A stretch of DNA of 64,000 nt from Mesotaenium endlicherianum (GCA_009602735.1 WELA01010851.1:1-64000), one strand, 5' to 3'. Counted from the first letter of the stretch, positions 45,522 to 58,263 are shown. The notes: generated by a model from the letters alone, not told the origin. A program made the numbers and translations.

Positions 45522-46008
45522 TGATTTGAGTTATAATATATTTGTTTGCATATGTTTGAATGCTTTTAAATATATTTGGAGTAGTATTGTGTGGAGTCAA
45601 GTGTGCATAGATACTCTAGTGACTTGGTTCATGTCCTTTAAACTTTCTAAGGCGTTTTCAAAGTTAGAGGAAGAACCTAGAACTCCATGTGGCAAAAGTC
45701 AAATGTGCCATTTTTAGGTCGAAAGGACATTATTCTAGAAAGAGGTGGCAAGTTTTGGGATGTGTTGGGTGCCAACACATCAACATGCACCTTCCTAGAA
45801 ATTACTCATGTAGCAAATATATAAACAAGAGCTAGAACATAGAAAGACATTCCAGAATCACTCTTCTACGTGCCAAACTTTAGAAATATATTAGCTTTCA
45901 AGAAGTCATCTCTCTTTCAAAAAGCTACTACTTGTGTTCAAAGATCCTTGTCTTGAATATATAAAGTATTCTATTTTACTAAGTACTTTATCTATCTGTT
46001 TCACTACA
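45522..46008 (+). repeat. 5' LTR of element F (about 487 bp)
   Basis: TGATTTGAG ... TTTCACTACA, followed by GTGGTATCGAAGC. TATA-like ATATAAAC lies near 45820. The left boundary is set by where DNMT-2 sequence stops. No second copy is in the window. Confidence 0.68.
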
Positions 46009-46045
46009 GTGGTATCGAAGCAAGGCACTTTGGTAGCACAAGAAG

Positions 46046-47181
46046 ATGGCCGATCCTCAAGATCAACAACAAGCTTTCGAAGGAAGCCCTTCCTCTCCAA
46101 GAGACCCTCCTCCAACGCCGATGGGAGAGTCCACTCAAGAAAATATGCAACACGAAGCACCACAAGGAGGAGCACTGTTAAATCCCGTGGCAGCCGCTAT
46201 AGCAAAGTTGACCCCACCACAAGGACTTCCCGCAAATGAGTGGGCAGCCTTCCTAATGACTGTCCACAACCAAGTGGGCTTGGCCACCTATGAAGCAACC
46301 GTGCAAGCGTCAAGAGAAGCTATGGCTGCCATGGTTGTCCCTATTGCGAGCAACGCTCAAAATCCAGCCTCGGCTCAAGCGCCTCCACAAGAGCCCACAA
46401 GAGCAAGGAAACCCATCAAGCCCGGCAAAGCAGACACTTTCAATCCTGGAAGAGGAGCCAACTGAATCTGTGGCTCTACCAAGTGGAGACGTACCTCACA
46501 CTCCTTGAAGTACCCGAGGAGGACTACTTCCCTTTTGTCGTTACCTTGCTCGGAGGAGCAGCAACATCATGGTGGCGTAACTATCAAGCCGTTGTATATC
46601 AAGCTGTGACGCATTCCGTACCCGGCCAAGAGCCCCCACCATCATATGCAAGATGGGTGGATGTTTGTGAAGCCCTCCAGAAGCAATTCATGCCCATTAA
46701 TGCGGAGAAAATTGTTCGAAAAATGCTTCGCCATCTCAAGCAAACAACGTCCGTTCAAGAGTATACATCCAGATTTCATGACCTCACTCTTGAGATCCCC
46801 AACATGTCGCTCGAGGAGAAGATTGATCGTTATGTGTCTGGCCTCAAGCCCAAGGTGGCAAAAGAAGTAAAATTACGCGACTTGACGAACTTTTCAAAGA
46901 TTATTGAAGTGGCTCAAATGGTGGATACCTTGGATTTCAAGCACTCCGTGCCTTCATCTTCACGGGCACCGGCAATGCGGGTGTACGCAGCCCCTTCCAC
47001 ATGCAAATCTGGATCGACACCCATGGAAATTGGAGTTATTAGAAGGGACCCCGCGGCTGCTCGGAAGAGTGGAAGACCCTCCAATGACACTTATGATGCA
47101 AGAAACCAGCAAGGAGTGAAAGCAAGACTCTCCCCGGCTGAAAAAGAAGCTCATATGACGGCTGGACTATGCTTTTATTAA
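46046..47181 (+). pseudogene. gag: gag of element F (fossil)
   Basis: An Ala/Pro/Gln-rich N-terminus starting at the ATG at 46046 precedes a capsid-like part (YLTLLEVPEEDYFPFVVTLL, ATSWWRNYQ, LQKQFMPINAE, TSVQEYTSRFHDLTLEIPNM, RYVSGLKPKVAKEV) and the start of a zinc-knuckle region (HMTAGLCFY). It is broken. Confidence 0.85.
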
Positions 47182-47329
47182 GTAAGGAAAAGGACCATCG
47201 TGCACTCTCATGCCCCAAAAAGTTGTCCAAAAACGGACAGCGCCGGTAGGCTAGGAGCCTACCACCCCAAGACCCACTTCACGAGAAGACAACAAGCCAA
47301 GTGAGGTGGAGACCCCCGTTGAAGACAAC

Positions 47330-48395
47330 GTTCCAGCCCCAATGACTTTGAATGGTTACCTTGGAGGAGAGAAGGTCCACATCTTGGTGGATAGCGGAGC
47401 TCAAGGCAACTTCATTGCTGCAGATTTTGCCACCAAGCACGGTACTACTATGTGAACTCTTGACCACGACGAGGAGATTATGATGCCCGACGAATTCTCC
47501 TATACTACCCCTTCCAAGAAGATGTACCCCTTGTCACTCTCCATCAAGTCCTTCAAGGATAGAGTAGTGTTTTCCCCCATGCAACTAGGCAAGTACGACG
47601 TCATCCTAGGGACCCCTCGGTTGACCAAGCACAACCCCCAAGTTGATTAGAGGGACGGTACTATCAAGATTAAAAATGACATCACTTCAAGAATCTGTAT
47701 TTTGCGCGCAATCCAGAATATCCAGACCCAAGACATCAAGAAGCCGGCACACTAGATATTATTGTCCGCCCTCCAACTCAAGAGACTTGTGAGGAAGGGA
47801 CACAAGCTTTTTTTGACCTTGATCACGCCAAAGGACATCAAGAGTCAAGAAGGCAGCCCCATTACCAAGGAGATACAAGAAGTCTTGGAGGACTACAAAG
47901 AGGTATTTTCCCCGGAATTGCCCAAGGGCCTACTCCCCAAGAGATTCGTTGACCACAAGATAGAGTTGGAGCCCGGAAGCAAGCCCAGCTCTCGGCCTAC
48001 GTTCAAGATGCCATACACGGAGCTAGACGAAGTCAAGAAGCAAATCAAGGAGCTACTAGAGCATGGCTTCATTCGACCTAGCAAATCGCCATTTGGAACC
48101 TCGGAGCTATTTGTCAAGAAGAAAGATGGTACCTTGAGGATGTGTGTGGACTATCGCGCCCTTAACAAGATCACCATCAAGAATCAATACCCACTGCCGC
48201 GCATGGATGAGCTCATGGATCGGTTGGTTGGAGCCAAGTAATTCACGAAGGTGGACTTGAGAAGCGCCTACCACCACATTCGCATCGCTGAACCTGACAT
48301 AGAGAAAACGGCTTTCAGGACAAGATATGGACATTTTGACTTCATGGTCCTGCCATTTGGACTCACCAACGCGCCAGCAACTTTCATGACTATGA
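47330..48395 (+). pseudogene. pol: Protease and reverse transcriptase of element F (fossil)
   Basis: A protease-like HILVDSGAQGNFI lies near 47370-47410. RT blocks include [58 protein letters not shown] and [12 protein letters not shown]. It is broken, and the RT is incomplete because the element ends at 48402. Confidence 0.87.
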
Positions 48396-48402
48396 TGAAC
48401 AC

Positions 48403-48756
48403 CCATCGCACTTGCCGTTGAACAGTAAACTCATTCCATGTTCATATGCTAGGTATTGCTCTCGAGTTCGGCTTTCGAAAACAAGGCCAACTCTCTTGTA
48501 CAGCTTATTGAGGGAGATCTGAATCCAAGGCGAGAAGCCATTGATATGCACTGTCTTCTAGCCTTGCTTATGTACAGGTTTACTGATTGCATTATTGATG
48601 CTAGTTTACTTCCATTTGACTTGTGAGTATTGTCCACTGCTAGTATGCTGTCTTTTGCTGTTTAAACAATTAACAGAAAATACCATAAAGATTACTTGCT
48701 AATATAAAGATCTTCATTAATTGTTAATCCCCTATTTGGTAAGTTGGTTCATTTCA
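48403..48756 (+). repeat. Fragment of a family 1 LTR
   Basis: It matches the right half of the family 1 LTR (from CCATCGCACT to the terminal ...TTCATTTCA) in plus orientation. It joins fragment G, which is in minus orientation, directly at its CA end, so a rearrangement has taken place here. Confidence 0.88.
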
Positions 48757-51700
48757 GGAAGGCAGTCTTGTGTTTGTCTCCCTCAGCATATCTGATTTAA
48801 TGATAACCACTCTTGAGATCTATCTTACTGAACACTTTAGCACCAGACAGGGTATCAAACAAAGTCCTCGATTTTGGGTAAAGCATACTTGTTCTTTACT
48901 TAAATCCTGTTAAGAGCTCTGTAACTCACACACATTCGCATACTACCATCCTTCTTCTAACAAATAAGATGAGGGGGGCTCCATAAGGTGATTTATTGGG
49001 AGAAAAATAACCATTTTTTTCCAGCTCTCCAATCTGTGTTTTTAACTCTTTTTTCTCCACGTAAGACAAGCCATATGTGCGTTGCCAAGGTGGCTGACTC
49101 CCAGATAATAAATCAATCTTATGATCTACTTTCCTTTTAAGGGGAGTTCCTGGAGGCATGTTAAAAACATTAGTATACTGAGCAACAATTTCTGCAGCAG
49201 TAGGGTGCTCCGGAGGACTCACCTTTTTCTCGACCACTTCTTCAGGTTGAGGAGGTACCTCTTTTAGCAACAGACTGAACATTTTGTCTTCCTCCTGGTT
49301 CCAGCTTACGATGAATTCCATTACATTCAGCAATTTGCATCCTCCTCAAAGCCTCTTATTTTCCTTCATTTGCCATCCATACAGGAGAAGAGGAAGAGCA
49401 CTGGTGAGTGCCAAGTTAGTCTGCCCATCACTAGCTCCTCTCACTTTAACTGTACCTCTGCTCCAACACACTTCAGCTTGATGTTTATTGAGCCAGGACC
49501 TTCCCAGCACGAGATCATAAAAGCCAGTGTTGAGTACCTCATATGTAAGCGTTTCAATTGGAACTGCAATGCCAGAGCCAAACTGGACCTCAACAGGCTT
49601 GGTTGTAAGTCCTCCCGGGATACTTGAGGCATCTCCAATAATTTTTTTTCTATTCCCTTGGGTGACAGTAGGCAACCTTAGACGCTTAACTAAGTCCTTA
49701 TGGATAAAAGTATGTGACGTCCCTCCGTCAACATATGCCCTCACCTTCCTGCTTGCAATCATACAATACAGTAGGTTAAGGGAAATTGACTTTTCTTGAC
49801 TTTCGCATTGTTCTCTTGACTTAGCAAAAAAATGTTGGACATCAGGTGGAACAAGAACATCTAGGGTGTGCACTCTTTGAAGATCTATATTACTGATAGT
49901 CTCCTTTATCTGTTTGTCAGGTATGCATAGTGAATCCGGTTTGGCAGAACTCATAATACCTGCTACGAGGGCAGCTAGCAACGACTCACTATCTCTAGCA
50001 TCCTCACAGTCACTAGACTGGATTACTGACTGTTGCTGTCTTTTAAAGGCTGATCCTTTCTCTCAACCTTTCGAAGGTGCTTTCTAGGACACTGCTCTCT
50101 GTCATGGCCCTACTCCTGGCAATGGTAGCAAACAGATTTTGCTGAGGCTGGTCTCATCTTAGTCCTACCACCACCTCGTCCATAGCCACCTCGAGAGTAT
50201 CCACCTCTCCCTCCAAACTGCATAGCATTATACCCATACTCATACTCATCACTCGATTATGCTCAGCCTGATCTCCTTCAATTGCATTGTAGAAACTATG
50301 TGGCTTTTTGACAATCTTAGACACCAAAGCATTACTCTGGCGCTTGTGATGGACCTACTGCTGATCCCAGGCATCAGCATCCTGGATCAAGTCAGCCAGT
50401 TTCTCATATTTTTTTTCAGCAAAATGGCTTGAGACCTCGAACTTCAAGCCATACGTGAAGTATGCTATCCTATACCGCTCCGACAATTACGGTTGCTTCA
50501 TCATGTTCTCTTGGAACTTCTGAGCAAACTCAGCAACTAAAGTGGTCTGCCTCAGGGTCAAGGAGATCATCGCATAGATAGCTTTCTCCTGCTGATTGAT
50601 AACATCAAACTTCTCATGCATCTTCACGACAAACTCTACCCAAGTAGGGTCACCGAGTTGTTGAGCCTTACGCTCTCCTTTCCAATACAGCCACTAGTCT
50701 GCTGCACCCCCTTTCAGTAGAGCACCAGTGTGCCTGACTTTCTTGTAGCCCTGCAGTTCTGGGTATTTCTCCAGCCACTGCTCAACATCAGCGAGGAACT
50801 TGATCAGGTAATATTTTTTGTTTCCCTCAGAGTCATAAACCTGAGGAGGGTTTGGCTTAGGCTTACTAGGTCCTCTGCCACCACCATCGATGGTTTGAGA
50901 TCCCAATTGGTCTCTGTCATGCAGCAATGCCATCATGATCCTTTTGTCCTCCTGTTGGGACTGATACATGTTCGCCATTTGCAATTGCATTTGCACAAAT
51001 AATGCTCCCAGATCTACATTCTGAGGTGGTAGGCGAGCAAACGCAACAGCAACAACATTAGCTCGATTAGTAGCAGCTTCGGCTTTCCCAATTGCTGCTG
51101 CTCCGGCTATGCCTGTTGCACTCAATTGTCTGCAAATCTGAGAAAGAGGTATAACGGTAGGCACATCAGGAGGTTAGTTTCGGAGACTGGCCCTTTCTGC
51201 CATCTGCTCTTCCACCGTCCTTCCATCAGGGGTCATCCTGTTTTCTGCCTCTTCTACCTTCTTGGCTAAACGCTCATCCTCAACAAGCTCAGCTGCTACC
51301 GCAGCAAGAGCTGCTACCTCCGATGCAGCTTCTTTGGCTCCTGCATCATGCAGCGTTTCTAAGTAGGTACGGGGTCCAAAGACGCGGCTTTCGTCCTGCC
51401 CTTCCTCAAAGTTATCATTGTCCTCACCCTCCATTCACGAGAGTTGCTAGCTTGAGACCTAGTCCTTACCATACAAGACGAGTGTGATAACCTGCTCCAA
51501 TACTATTAAAATGAATCGACTTACCAGTAGGCGATTAACAATTAATGAAACATCTTTATATCAGCAAGTAATCTATATGGATTTTCTCTAACTTGTTTAA
51601 CAGCAAAGAACAATACACCTGCAGTGAGCAATACTCATAAGTCAAAAGTCAAATGCAAGTAAACGAGCATCAATCATGCAATCAGTAAACTCATACATAA

Positions 51701-52246
51701 GCAAGGTTAGAAGACAGTTCGCATCAATGGCTTCTCGCCTTGGATTCAGAAATCTCTCAGTTAGTTGTACAAGAGAGTTGGCCTCGTTTTCGAATGCCAA
51801 ACTCGAGAGCAATACCTAGCATATGTACATGGAATGAGTTAACCTCTTCAATGGCAAGTGCAATGGCACCGCCTACCCGGGAGTTAACCACGTTGGTAGG
51901 ACCTCGGCTGATCAAATCCACAGCCATCTTCCATCATCCCGAACCGCCATCCACCTTAAGGGTGTCATCTGGCCCCTCATCTAGCACACCACACTTCGAT
52001 GCATAACTAGGCAATTTGCTCCTACCGAGTACGGCAGTCAGCTGATTGTCAAAGAATGTGTCAGCAAGCTGACCTAAGTCAACAGGCTGACCTAGTTCAC
52101 TTCAGCCTGCTGCTCCCGGCTGAATCATTAAACTAAGTATTAGGAATCCAAAAGACTTAATATTTGACTGAAGTTCAGCAGGTTGAACTTATTTAACTAT
52201 TATATGTAAAGGAATATTATATCTATCCAATACACTAATTCATTAC
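48757..52246 (-). mobile_element. Element G: 5' part of a decayed family 1 element
   Basis: Reading minus: 5' LTR (52246-51507), primer-site remnant, gag (~51480-50040), protease and the start of reverse transcriptase, ending at 48757. Integrase, chromodomain and aORF are absent. The gag N-terminus differs strongly from A, B and D, whereas the rest is close to fragment C. It is broken by roughly ten or more lesions. Confidence 0.9.
51507..52246 (-). repeat. 5' LTR of element G (about 740 bp)
   Basis: It aligns with family 1 LTRs but is clearly more diverged, including in the U3 repeat block. The outer end ATTACA is at 52246. Confidence 0.88.
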
Positions 52247-52784
52247 AGCAAGTCATCCATGGCAATAGGCATGTGCTCAAGGAACAAGGTAGCGCGCTCA
52301 TCAGGATGAGTCAACAGCACATCATGATCATCGGTGTGAATGGGAACAGTGACCCGATGACGTATGGCTGGCGGAATGTGGGGTTGCCAACCGTAGAGAA
52401 GGAAGTTTGGAGAGTACGAACGCAGAGAGGCCTGGTTGTTGAAATTGTAACCCATGGAAAGCCATGGGATGCGCATCTCCCAGTCAGATACATCACACAT
52501 GAGGGCATACATACTTACGCAAACTCCGCTTGACTGTCTGAACGATACGTTCAGCAAGCCCATCGGCCTCTGGGTGGTTGCATCAAGTGGTGCGGTGATC
52601 AATGAACGACTTATCAAGCAATTCAGCTAGATTACCTTGAAGCTCCAACCTTTGATCAGTGAGAACCTCAGCACACGCACCATAGCAACACAAGACACGT
52701 TCAGTGAATGCACGAGCGATGTAAGCACTGGACTTATTAGGAACACTGACCAACGTAGCGCATACCATACTTAGAGAGAGGTGA

Positions 52785-52789
52785 AGGCC
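52785..52789. repeat. Target-site duplication of the solo LTR (left)
   Basis: AGGCC at 52785-52789 is repeated at 53510-53514. Confidence 0.88.
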
Positions 52790-53509
52790 TGAAATGAATT
52801 GACTTACCAAATAGGCGATTAACAATTAATAAAGATCTTTATATCAGCAAGTAATCTTTATGGTATTTTCCGTTAACTGGTTAAACGGCAAAGGACAACA
52901 CACTAGCAGTGAATAATGCTCGTAAGTCAAATGCGAGTAAACTAGCATCAATAATGCAAATCAGTAAACTCATACATAAGCAAGATTAGAAGACAGTGCG
53001 TATCAAAAGCTTCTCGCCTTGGATTCAGATCTCTCCCAGTAAGTTGTACAAGAGAGTTGGCCTCGTTTCCGAATGCCGAACTCGAGAGCAATGCCTAGCA
53101 TATGTACATGGAATGAGTTTACTGTTCAACGGCCAGTGCGATGGCACCGCCTACCCGGGAGTTAACCATGTTGGTAGGACCTTGGTTGACCAAATCCACC
53201 GCCATCTCCCATCATCCCGAATCGCCATCCATCCTAAGGATGTCATCCGGCCATTCATCTAGCACACCACACTTAGATGCATATCTAGGCAATTCGCTGC
53301 GACCGACTACGGAAGTCAGCTGGCTGTCAAAGAATTTGTCAGCAAGCTGACCTAAGCTGACTTCAGCCTGCTGCTTCCGGCTGAGTCATTAAACTGATGG
53401 TTTAATAAAGTCCAGCAGACTCGATATTAACTAAAGTTCAGGAGGCTGAACATATTTAACTATATTATTTAAATGAATATTATATCGACCAATATACTGA
53501 TTCATTACA
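52790..53509 (-). repeat. Solo LTR of family 1 (720 bp)
   Basis: A complete LTR (TGAAATG ... ATTACA on the plus strand), flanked on both sides by AGGCC and with no internal element sequence. This is the expected product of recombination between the two LTRs of one insertion in element H. It is closest to the LTRs of element B. Confidence 0.94.
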
Positions 53510-54837
53510 AGGCCCGACCAAATCCAATGACCATCGGTAAAAGTGCCCACGCAAGGGGAGAGGATTAAGGACGGACGGAAATGCATTGAGGGTGTTTTCT
53601 TAACTTGATCACAAGGTGTGCACGAACGGACAAAATTGCTAACTTGAGAGACCAAAACCTCCAACCAGAACTCGGTTTGCAGAAAGGAACTTGTGCGTTT
53701 AATCCCAAAGTGCCAAGACTCTTCGTGGATCTTGCAAATAAGAGGTATGCGCTCGGAAAGAGGAGGGAAAACTCGGGTGTGATGAGGAAAGATACGCAGT
53801 AAAGTCCCCTGATGCTAGTCATATTGGACACAACGATGCAAAATCCAATCCCGTTCACGCGATGAAAAAGAAGAAGACCAGGTTTGATTGCGCAAGTACT
53901 CCATCACGGCAACATCCGACCACACATCAGGCACCTCCCGCGAAGGTACAGCTGGATTGACAACACACGCACCCACAGGGGTGGGGAGAAGGCCCGGGAT
54001 AATATGCGACATGCCAGACTGGTAGGATATGTTTCTGCTGACAAGACGCAAAACAAGCCCCAATGACATCTACGTCCAAAGGGTCAGGGTTACGACTGAG
54101 ACCATCCGCGTCCTGGTTACTTCACCCAACCTTTTATGTTCAATGGTGAAATCGTACTCCTGAAGTATGAGTCTCCATTGTGCGTATTTACACGTGAGTT
54201 TCTGGTTGGTCATTAACCATCTGAGGGGTGATCGGTGATGAGGGTAAAGACTAAAGTGGGTACCATAAAGATAAGGGCGAAAGTGTACAACGGCCCAAAT
54301 TGCAACCAAGCATTCCCCTTCATATGAACTATAATTCGGCAGGGTTGTTACTACGGCTAGCATAAGCGACAACGTATTCATGACCTTCCTCATCCGCCTG
54401 AGCAAGCACGGTTCCTAATCCCAGATGACTTCAATCAGTGTGAAGGGAAACTGGCTTACTGTAATATGGTCTGCGCAGGATAGGAGCAGAAGAGAGGAGG
54501 TCCTTCAATTTGTCAAAAGCGACCTGACGATCCCTAGTCCATTCCCAAGGTACGTCCTTCTTTAAGAGTTCAATCAAACGTGCTGCAATCGCATTAAAAT
54601 CAGGACAAAAACGACGGTAATATCCAGCGATCCCCCATGAAGGCCCTCAACCTGGAGGAATGAGTCGGGACTGGCAGTTGTTGATTTGCATTGCCGTAGC
54701 ATGAGCCACGGCCAAAACAAACGAAGCCCACCGGGCTCCTTGTCAGAAAATTAAAAATAATCAATTCGCCACAACCAATCCGGGCCGTTGGAGTTTGGTC
54801 GCGAGCCCGACCGGATCGCACAGCGCAATGACATACT

Positions 54838-55328
54838 GTTGCGGCCAATTATTGCAAAGCAACGGGGGGCGGGCATGTCAGAGCTACTTGCGCCACTCGA
54901 CGACTTGGAATCACACTTACAACCATAACGCAAATTCAAACTAAAACTTAGAATCAACCCGAAGAAATTCTAATTCATTTGTCTTGCATAACGTCATTGG
55001 CATACTTAGCCAATTGAACTAACCAATCACATTGAAGTGGTCTATTGCCACGACCACTTTAGGAAAGTGACCACTTTCTGAATGGCTTTCCATACTATCT
55101 CATTTTTTCAACAGTTTTGGCAGAGGTGCAGATATGTTGAGAGACATAATACTCGCCATTGGTCGTAGAAATTGGTAGAAATACCATCTCCGCATGTGGT
55201 GGAGATGCCATTTTCTTCACCTTTGCCTGGGTTAATGAAGAAAAATTTGTCTTTGCCTTGGGCAAAGATGGGTGGAGATCCAGTTTGGGGCGTTTTTAGA
55301 CGTTCAACTCTGGACCAGTCTCAGAGTG
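54838..55328. repeat. Second copy of the TIR-unit end repeat
   Basis: It is related to the right end of 24898-27310. Shared blocks include CGCCACTCGACGACTTGG, ACTAACCAATCACA, GAAATTGGTAGAAATACCA and GGCGTTTTTAG, ending GGACCAGTCTCA. The matching opposite end was not found near 54.7 kb, so this copy is probably truncated. Confidence 0.7.
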
Positions 55329-58263
55329 CACAGAGAAGTTGAGAATGATCTTAAAGCTCACTTTTCGTTCTTGTTTCTGTTCTTGTTTTGGATCGTGGTG
55401 AGAATTGTGTGTGGGGTTCGCAAACTTCCCCTCACAAACGCCCCCGAACGATGACAACCAATTGAAACGTCAAAACATATCGACGGCGCTCGTCGCTGTC
55501 GAAACAAATTAAATATCACAAACACAAAGCGCGGCTAAGCAAGAAGAGGGTCTCGCCATGTTTGGCATTCCAGAAGAAGAGGCAGGCTTGACTCAACTCA
55601 CCTCGGCCGGTCCGCCCCCCGCTTCCGCCAGCGGCCACGGCTCGTCAGTCGTCTTGTGCACAACACAAAAAAGCAACAAATGACGAGTTCGATGTCACTA
55701 CGCGGAGTTTATAATGCATCGGCCCGGATCGAGCTTTGCATCGATGTCAATGCACGATCTTGAATGATCTCAAACACGTTGAACAACATAACGCACGACC
55801 ACGAGATCGAACCAGCACGTACGAGGCCCTTATTGATTTCCGCCTCACAGCCCTTACGTGAGGGGGGCCGTACTGTCGAAGACAAACTGGGCCTCGTTCT
55901 TGGTCGAGGTGCAGAGCCCAATTGGTCCCTGGACTTTCCTGAGCTATACAGAAACTTCCCAGAGCCTTGTCATCCTAGAGCTTAGCTACCTCTCACCTAG
56001 ATTCCAAGTGTAAAAAGAACAAGAAGGTAGCAACCACAACTCTTATAAATTCTCTTGCAGGCCCTAGCATCAACTATGAATAATACTTGCTTTCTGCAGC
56101 ACTTGTGGTTTGCCACCTTCAGTTGGTCGGTAAGTCAGGCTTTTCACGCTTGAGAGACCGTCGGTCGCCTCGCCCGAGTCGCATGCTTCTCTCCCTCCCC
56201 GCAGGCGTAGTCGGCAGACTCGTCTAACTTCCAGTCGTGCCCAGTCGCGAAATTCACGTCGTTCTCTCCTAACTGGGAAGCTTGATTTTTGTGGCAATCG
56301 ATGAAGCACAACACTTGTTTCATCTGCGTGAAAAAGCCTCATCAGTTATCATCAGTGGTCTTCACAACCCCTCAAGGCTTGCTCAATTGCTTATGCGCGG
56401 ACTTGAAAGAGATCGGCATGGAACAGCTAGCTTGACAAAGCCTCGTGCGGTCAACCAATGCACCACGTCGCTGTCACTGCAAAGCTGATGGAAACGCTGC
56501 GTAACCTTTTTTTGCCGTTAGTCACAAACTATTTTTGGAGAACCTGGGGAGCGTTGGGGAGTCCATGGCAGTTCGTCAGGTAAGTCTCGAGCGGTCTGGA
56601 GTGGTCTGGAGTGGCGTCATCAGCAGACCTAGCCGTGCATGTGATGAAACTCCGTGATAAAAATGTTTCACACTAAGAGTATATCGTCGAGTTTGGTCGA
56701 CATAGGGCGTTCACTATCGTTCACCCGCTTATCGGACGATTTAGAGTGGTTTAGCACACTAGAAACTACTTTTGTAGCATTCTTGTTACGTCTTAAGTGG
56801 CATGATACTTTTTCGAGCTTGACTTGTGCCCTGTGCCTTTTATCAAACTGCCCAAGCCACTCTTCCTGCATTATCTACAGCCTGGTTGGTACATTGCTGT
56901 ACTGGCTCACATACGTCGAATGAGACCCTACACTCTCTGTGAACTCTGAGATCAAATCCGAGGCCGTGCACAGCGCTGCCACCGTGTGAAGTAGAGAGCC
57001 TAATTTGCACCTACGTCCTCAATTATGGTTTCTATCCTGAGCGTGACAATCCAAACTGCTGCACATACTGCAATTTGTTCATTTTCCACCAGTAAACAGC
57101 TTTCACAGGCAGGTGCACAGCTGTATGGAAGCTCAATAGTGGATCTGCGCGGCTTTCGCGTGAGTTTTTCACCTAAGTTTGCGTTAGCCCTGTGCCTGGA
57201 CACATGGAACCTTCTTTAGCGCCATTGGAAGATGTGGGTGCTCGGCATTCCAAAGCCGTTTTCTATACTGGCGTGCGGATTGGAGGGTCTCTGTAGTAAC
57301 TTCAGGACTGACTGGCAATGTTCAATATGCTCTCTGTATCTTCTCTCTTGCGCCAACCAGAGGCTCTTTCGTAAATTATTCCTCATTGTCTTCCAGAATC
57401 CTTGCATTGGTGTTTGAAAGTAGTGCTGTAGAAAAGTAAAGGGCCCAGTTACCCAAAATTGAGGTGTTTCATCGTAGGGAGGTTCATTAGAGCAGGGTGA
57501 CAACTTGGAGACGAACAGTCAGATGCACGAGGAACTGGCATTGAGTTTCTTCTGCCAATTTGCATAAGTTTTGCTCTGGTGACTTCAGCGACAAAGTATG
57601 CTTGACACTCACCAGCTGCTGAGCAGAGGAAATGAACGCGTGGTTCTGCATTGACGTGTTACCACAGGAGTGCACATCACGGGCATTCCCCATGCAGCCC
57701 GGATCCATCATGCAGCCTCTGTAGCATCCCTTCAGTTGTGTGAAGCTGGCTGAGCATGGTAGAAGCGTGGAAGTTGAGTGGGATACAATGTGACGTCTAT
57801 TGTTGCCCACCAATGCTGGCTCTAGCGCAATTTTTGCCCTACTCTTTGTAATCTTCTGCATGGTCATGATTGTATTCACAAGGACGACAATTTTGATTTC
57901 GATCATTATTGTCGTTGACGCAGAAGATGTATCATGAGTAATGCTGCAGTCCCGTGAATGTCAGTGGGCCCTAAGAAATGCAATTGAGGCCGATGAGAGC
58001 CTGCTCAAGTGCAGGGGGTAACACAAGTGCGATCACGTGTGGATACACAGAGTGCAGGGACTGGCACGCATGGCGAGGCTAAGGCTAATGAGGTGGAGTG
58101 CCGACTAGCGCCCCCCCCTCGGGGCACAGTCGCTTGCAGGTACATCCTGCCTCACTTCTCCTCCTGCTGCTGCTTGTTGGATGCACGCACGCGTATGGCC
58201 GGTCGCTTGCGGTCTGTTGGTGGGAGAAGGACGGCCAGGGCGTAGCTGGCTGGCTAGCTGTGA
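55329..58263. other. Intergenic region without a recognised gene
   Basis: This region separates the transposon cluster from the PPR gene. I see only short ORFs with no family signature, no LTR and no long repeat. It may hold the promoter and first exon of the PPR gene and small exons of unknown genes. Base composition is more AT-rich than in the PPR exons. Confidence 0.5.
57487..57906 (-). CDS. Weak hypothetical ORF with clustered cysteines
   Basis: This 139-aa ATG-started ORF has a short hydrophobic N-terminus (IKIVVLVNTIM) and six cysteines in its centre (LPCSASF, GCYRGCMMDPGCMGN, HSCGN). A good donor-like CTG-GTGAGT follows AQQL at about 57621, so only part may be coding. I recognise no family. 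It may be a chance ORF or an exon of a small secreted protein gene. Confidence 0.2.
   Translation of the reverse strand: MIEIKIVVLVNTIMTMQKITKSRAKIALEPALVGNNRRHIVSHSTSTLLPCSASFTQLKGCYRGCMMDPGCMGNARDVHSCGNTSMQNHAFISSAQQLVSVKHTLSLKSPEQNLCKLAEETQCQFLVHLTVRLQVVTLL

Larger units (their letters stand above)
45522..48402 (+). mobile_element. Element F: gypsy-type LTR fossil, right side missing
   Basis: A 5' LTR (45522-46008), primer site TGGTATCGAAGC (46010-46021), gag (from ATG 46046), protease (~47340-47660) and reverse transcriptase (to ~48395) follow in order. The sequence then stops inside RT against a family 1 LTR fragment. It has about ten lesions. It interrupts DNMT-2 just before its RT. 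Confidence 0.88.
52247..54690 (-). mobile_element. Element H: gypsy pol fossil, interrupted by a solo LTR
   Basis: Minus-strand order: RT C-terminal part and RNase H (~54690-54070; SSYEGECLVAIWAVVHFRPY, KYAQWRLILQEYDFTI), integrase N-terminal region (~53860-53515), then integrase core and following part (52789-52247; VPNKSSAYIARAF, YSPNFLLYGWQPHIPPAIR). The RNase H is of the same general type as that of DNMT-1 (YEGECLA...FR.YLY.THF). Whether H had a methyltransferase cannot be seen because the upstream part is missing. It is broken in many places. Confidence 0.82.

Noticed and set aside
55558-55680. Forty-residue ATG ORF (MFGIPEEEAGL...)
   Set aside because: It is too short, with no recognisable domain, and no upstream or downstream exon could be supported.
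56282-56923. Short plus-strand ORFs at 56.3-56.9 kb
   Set aside because: No family signature, no splice pattern linking them and no codon bias like that of the PPR exons.
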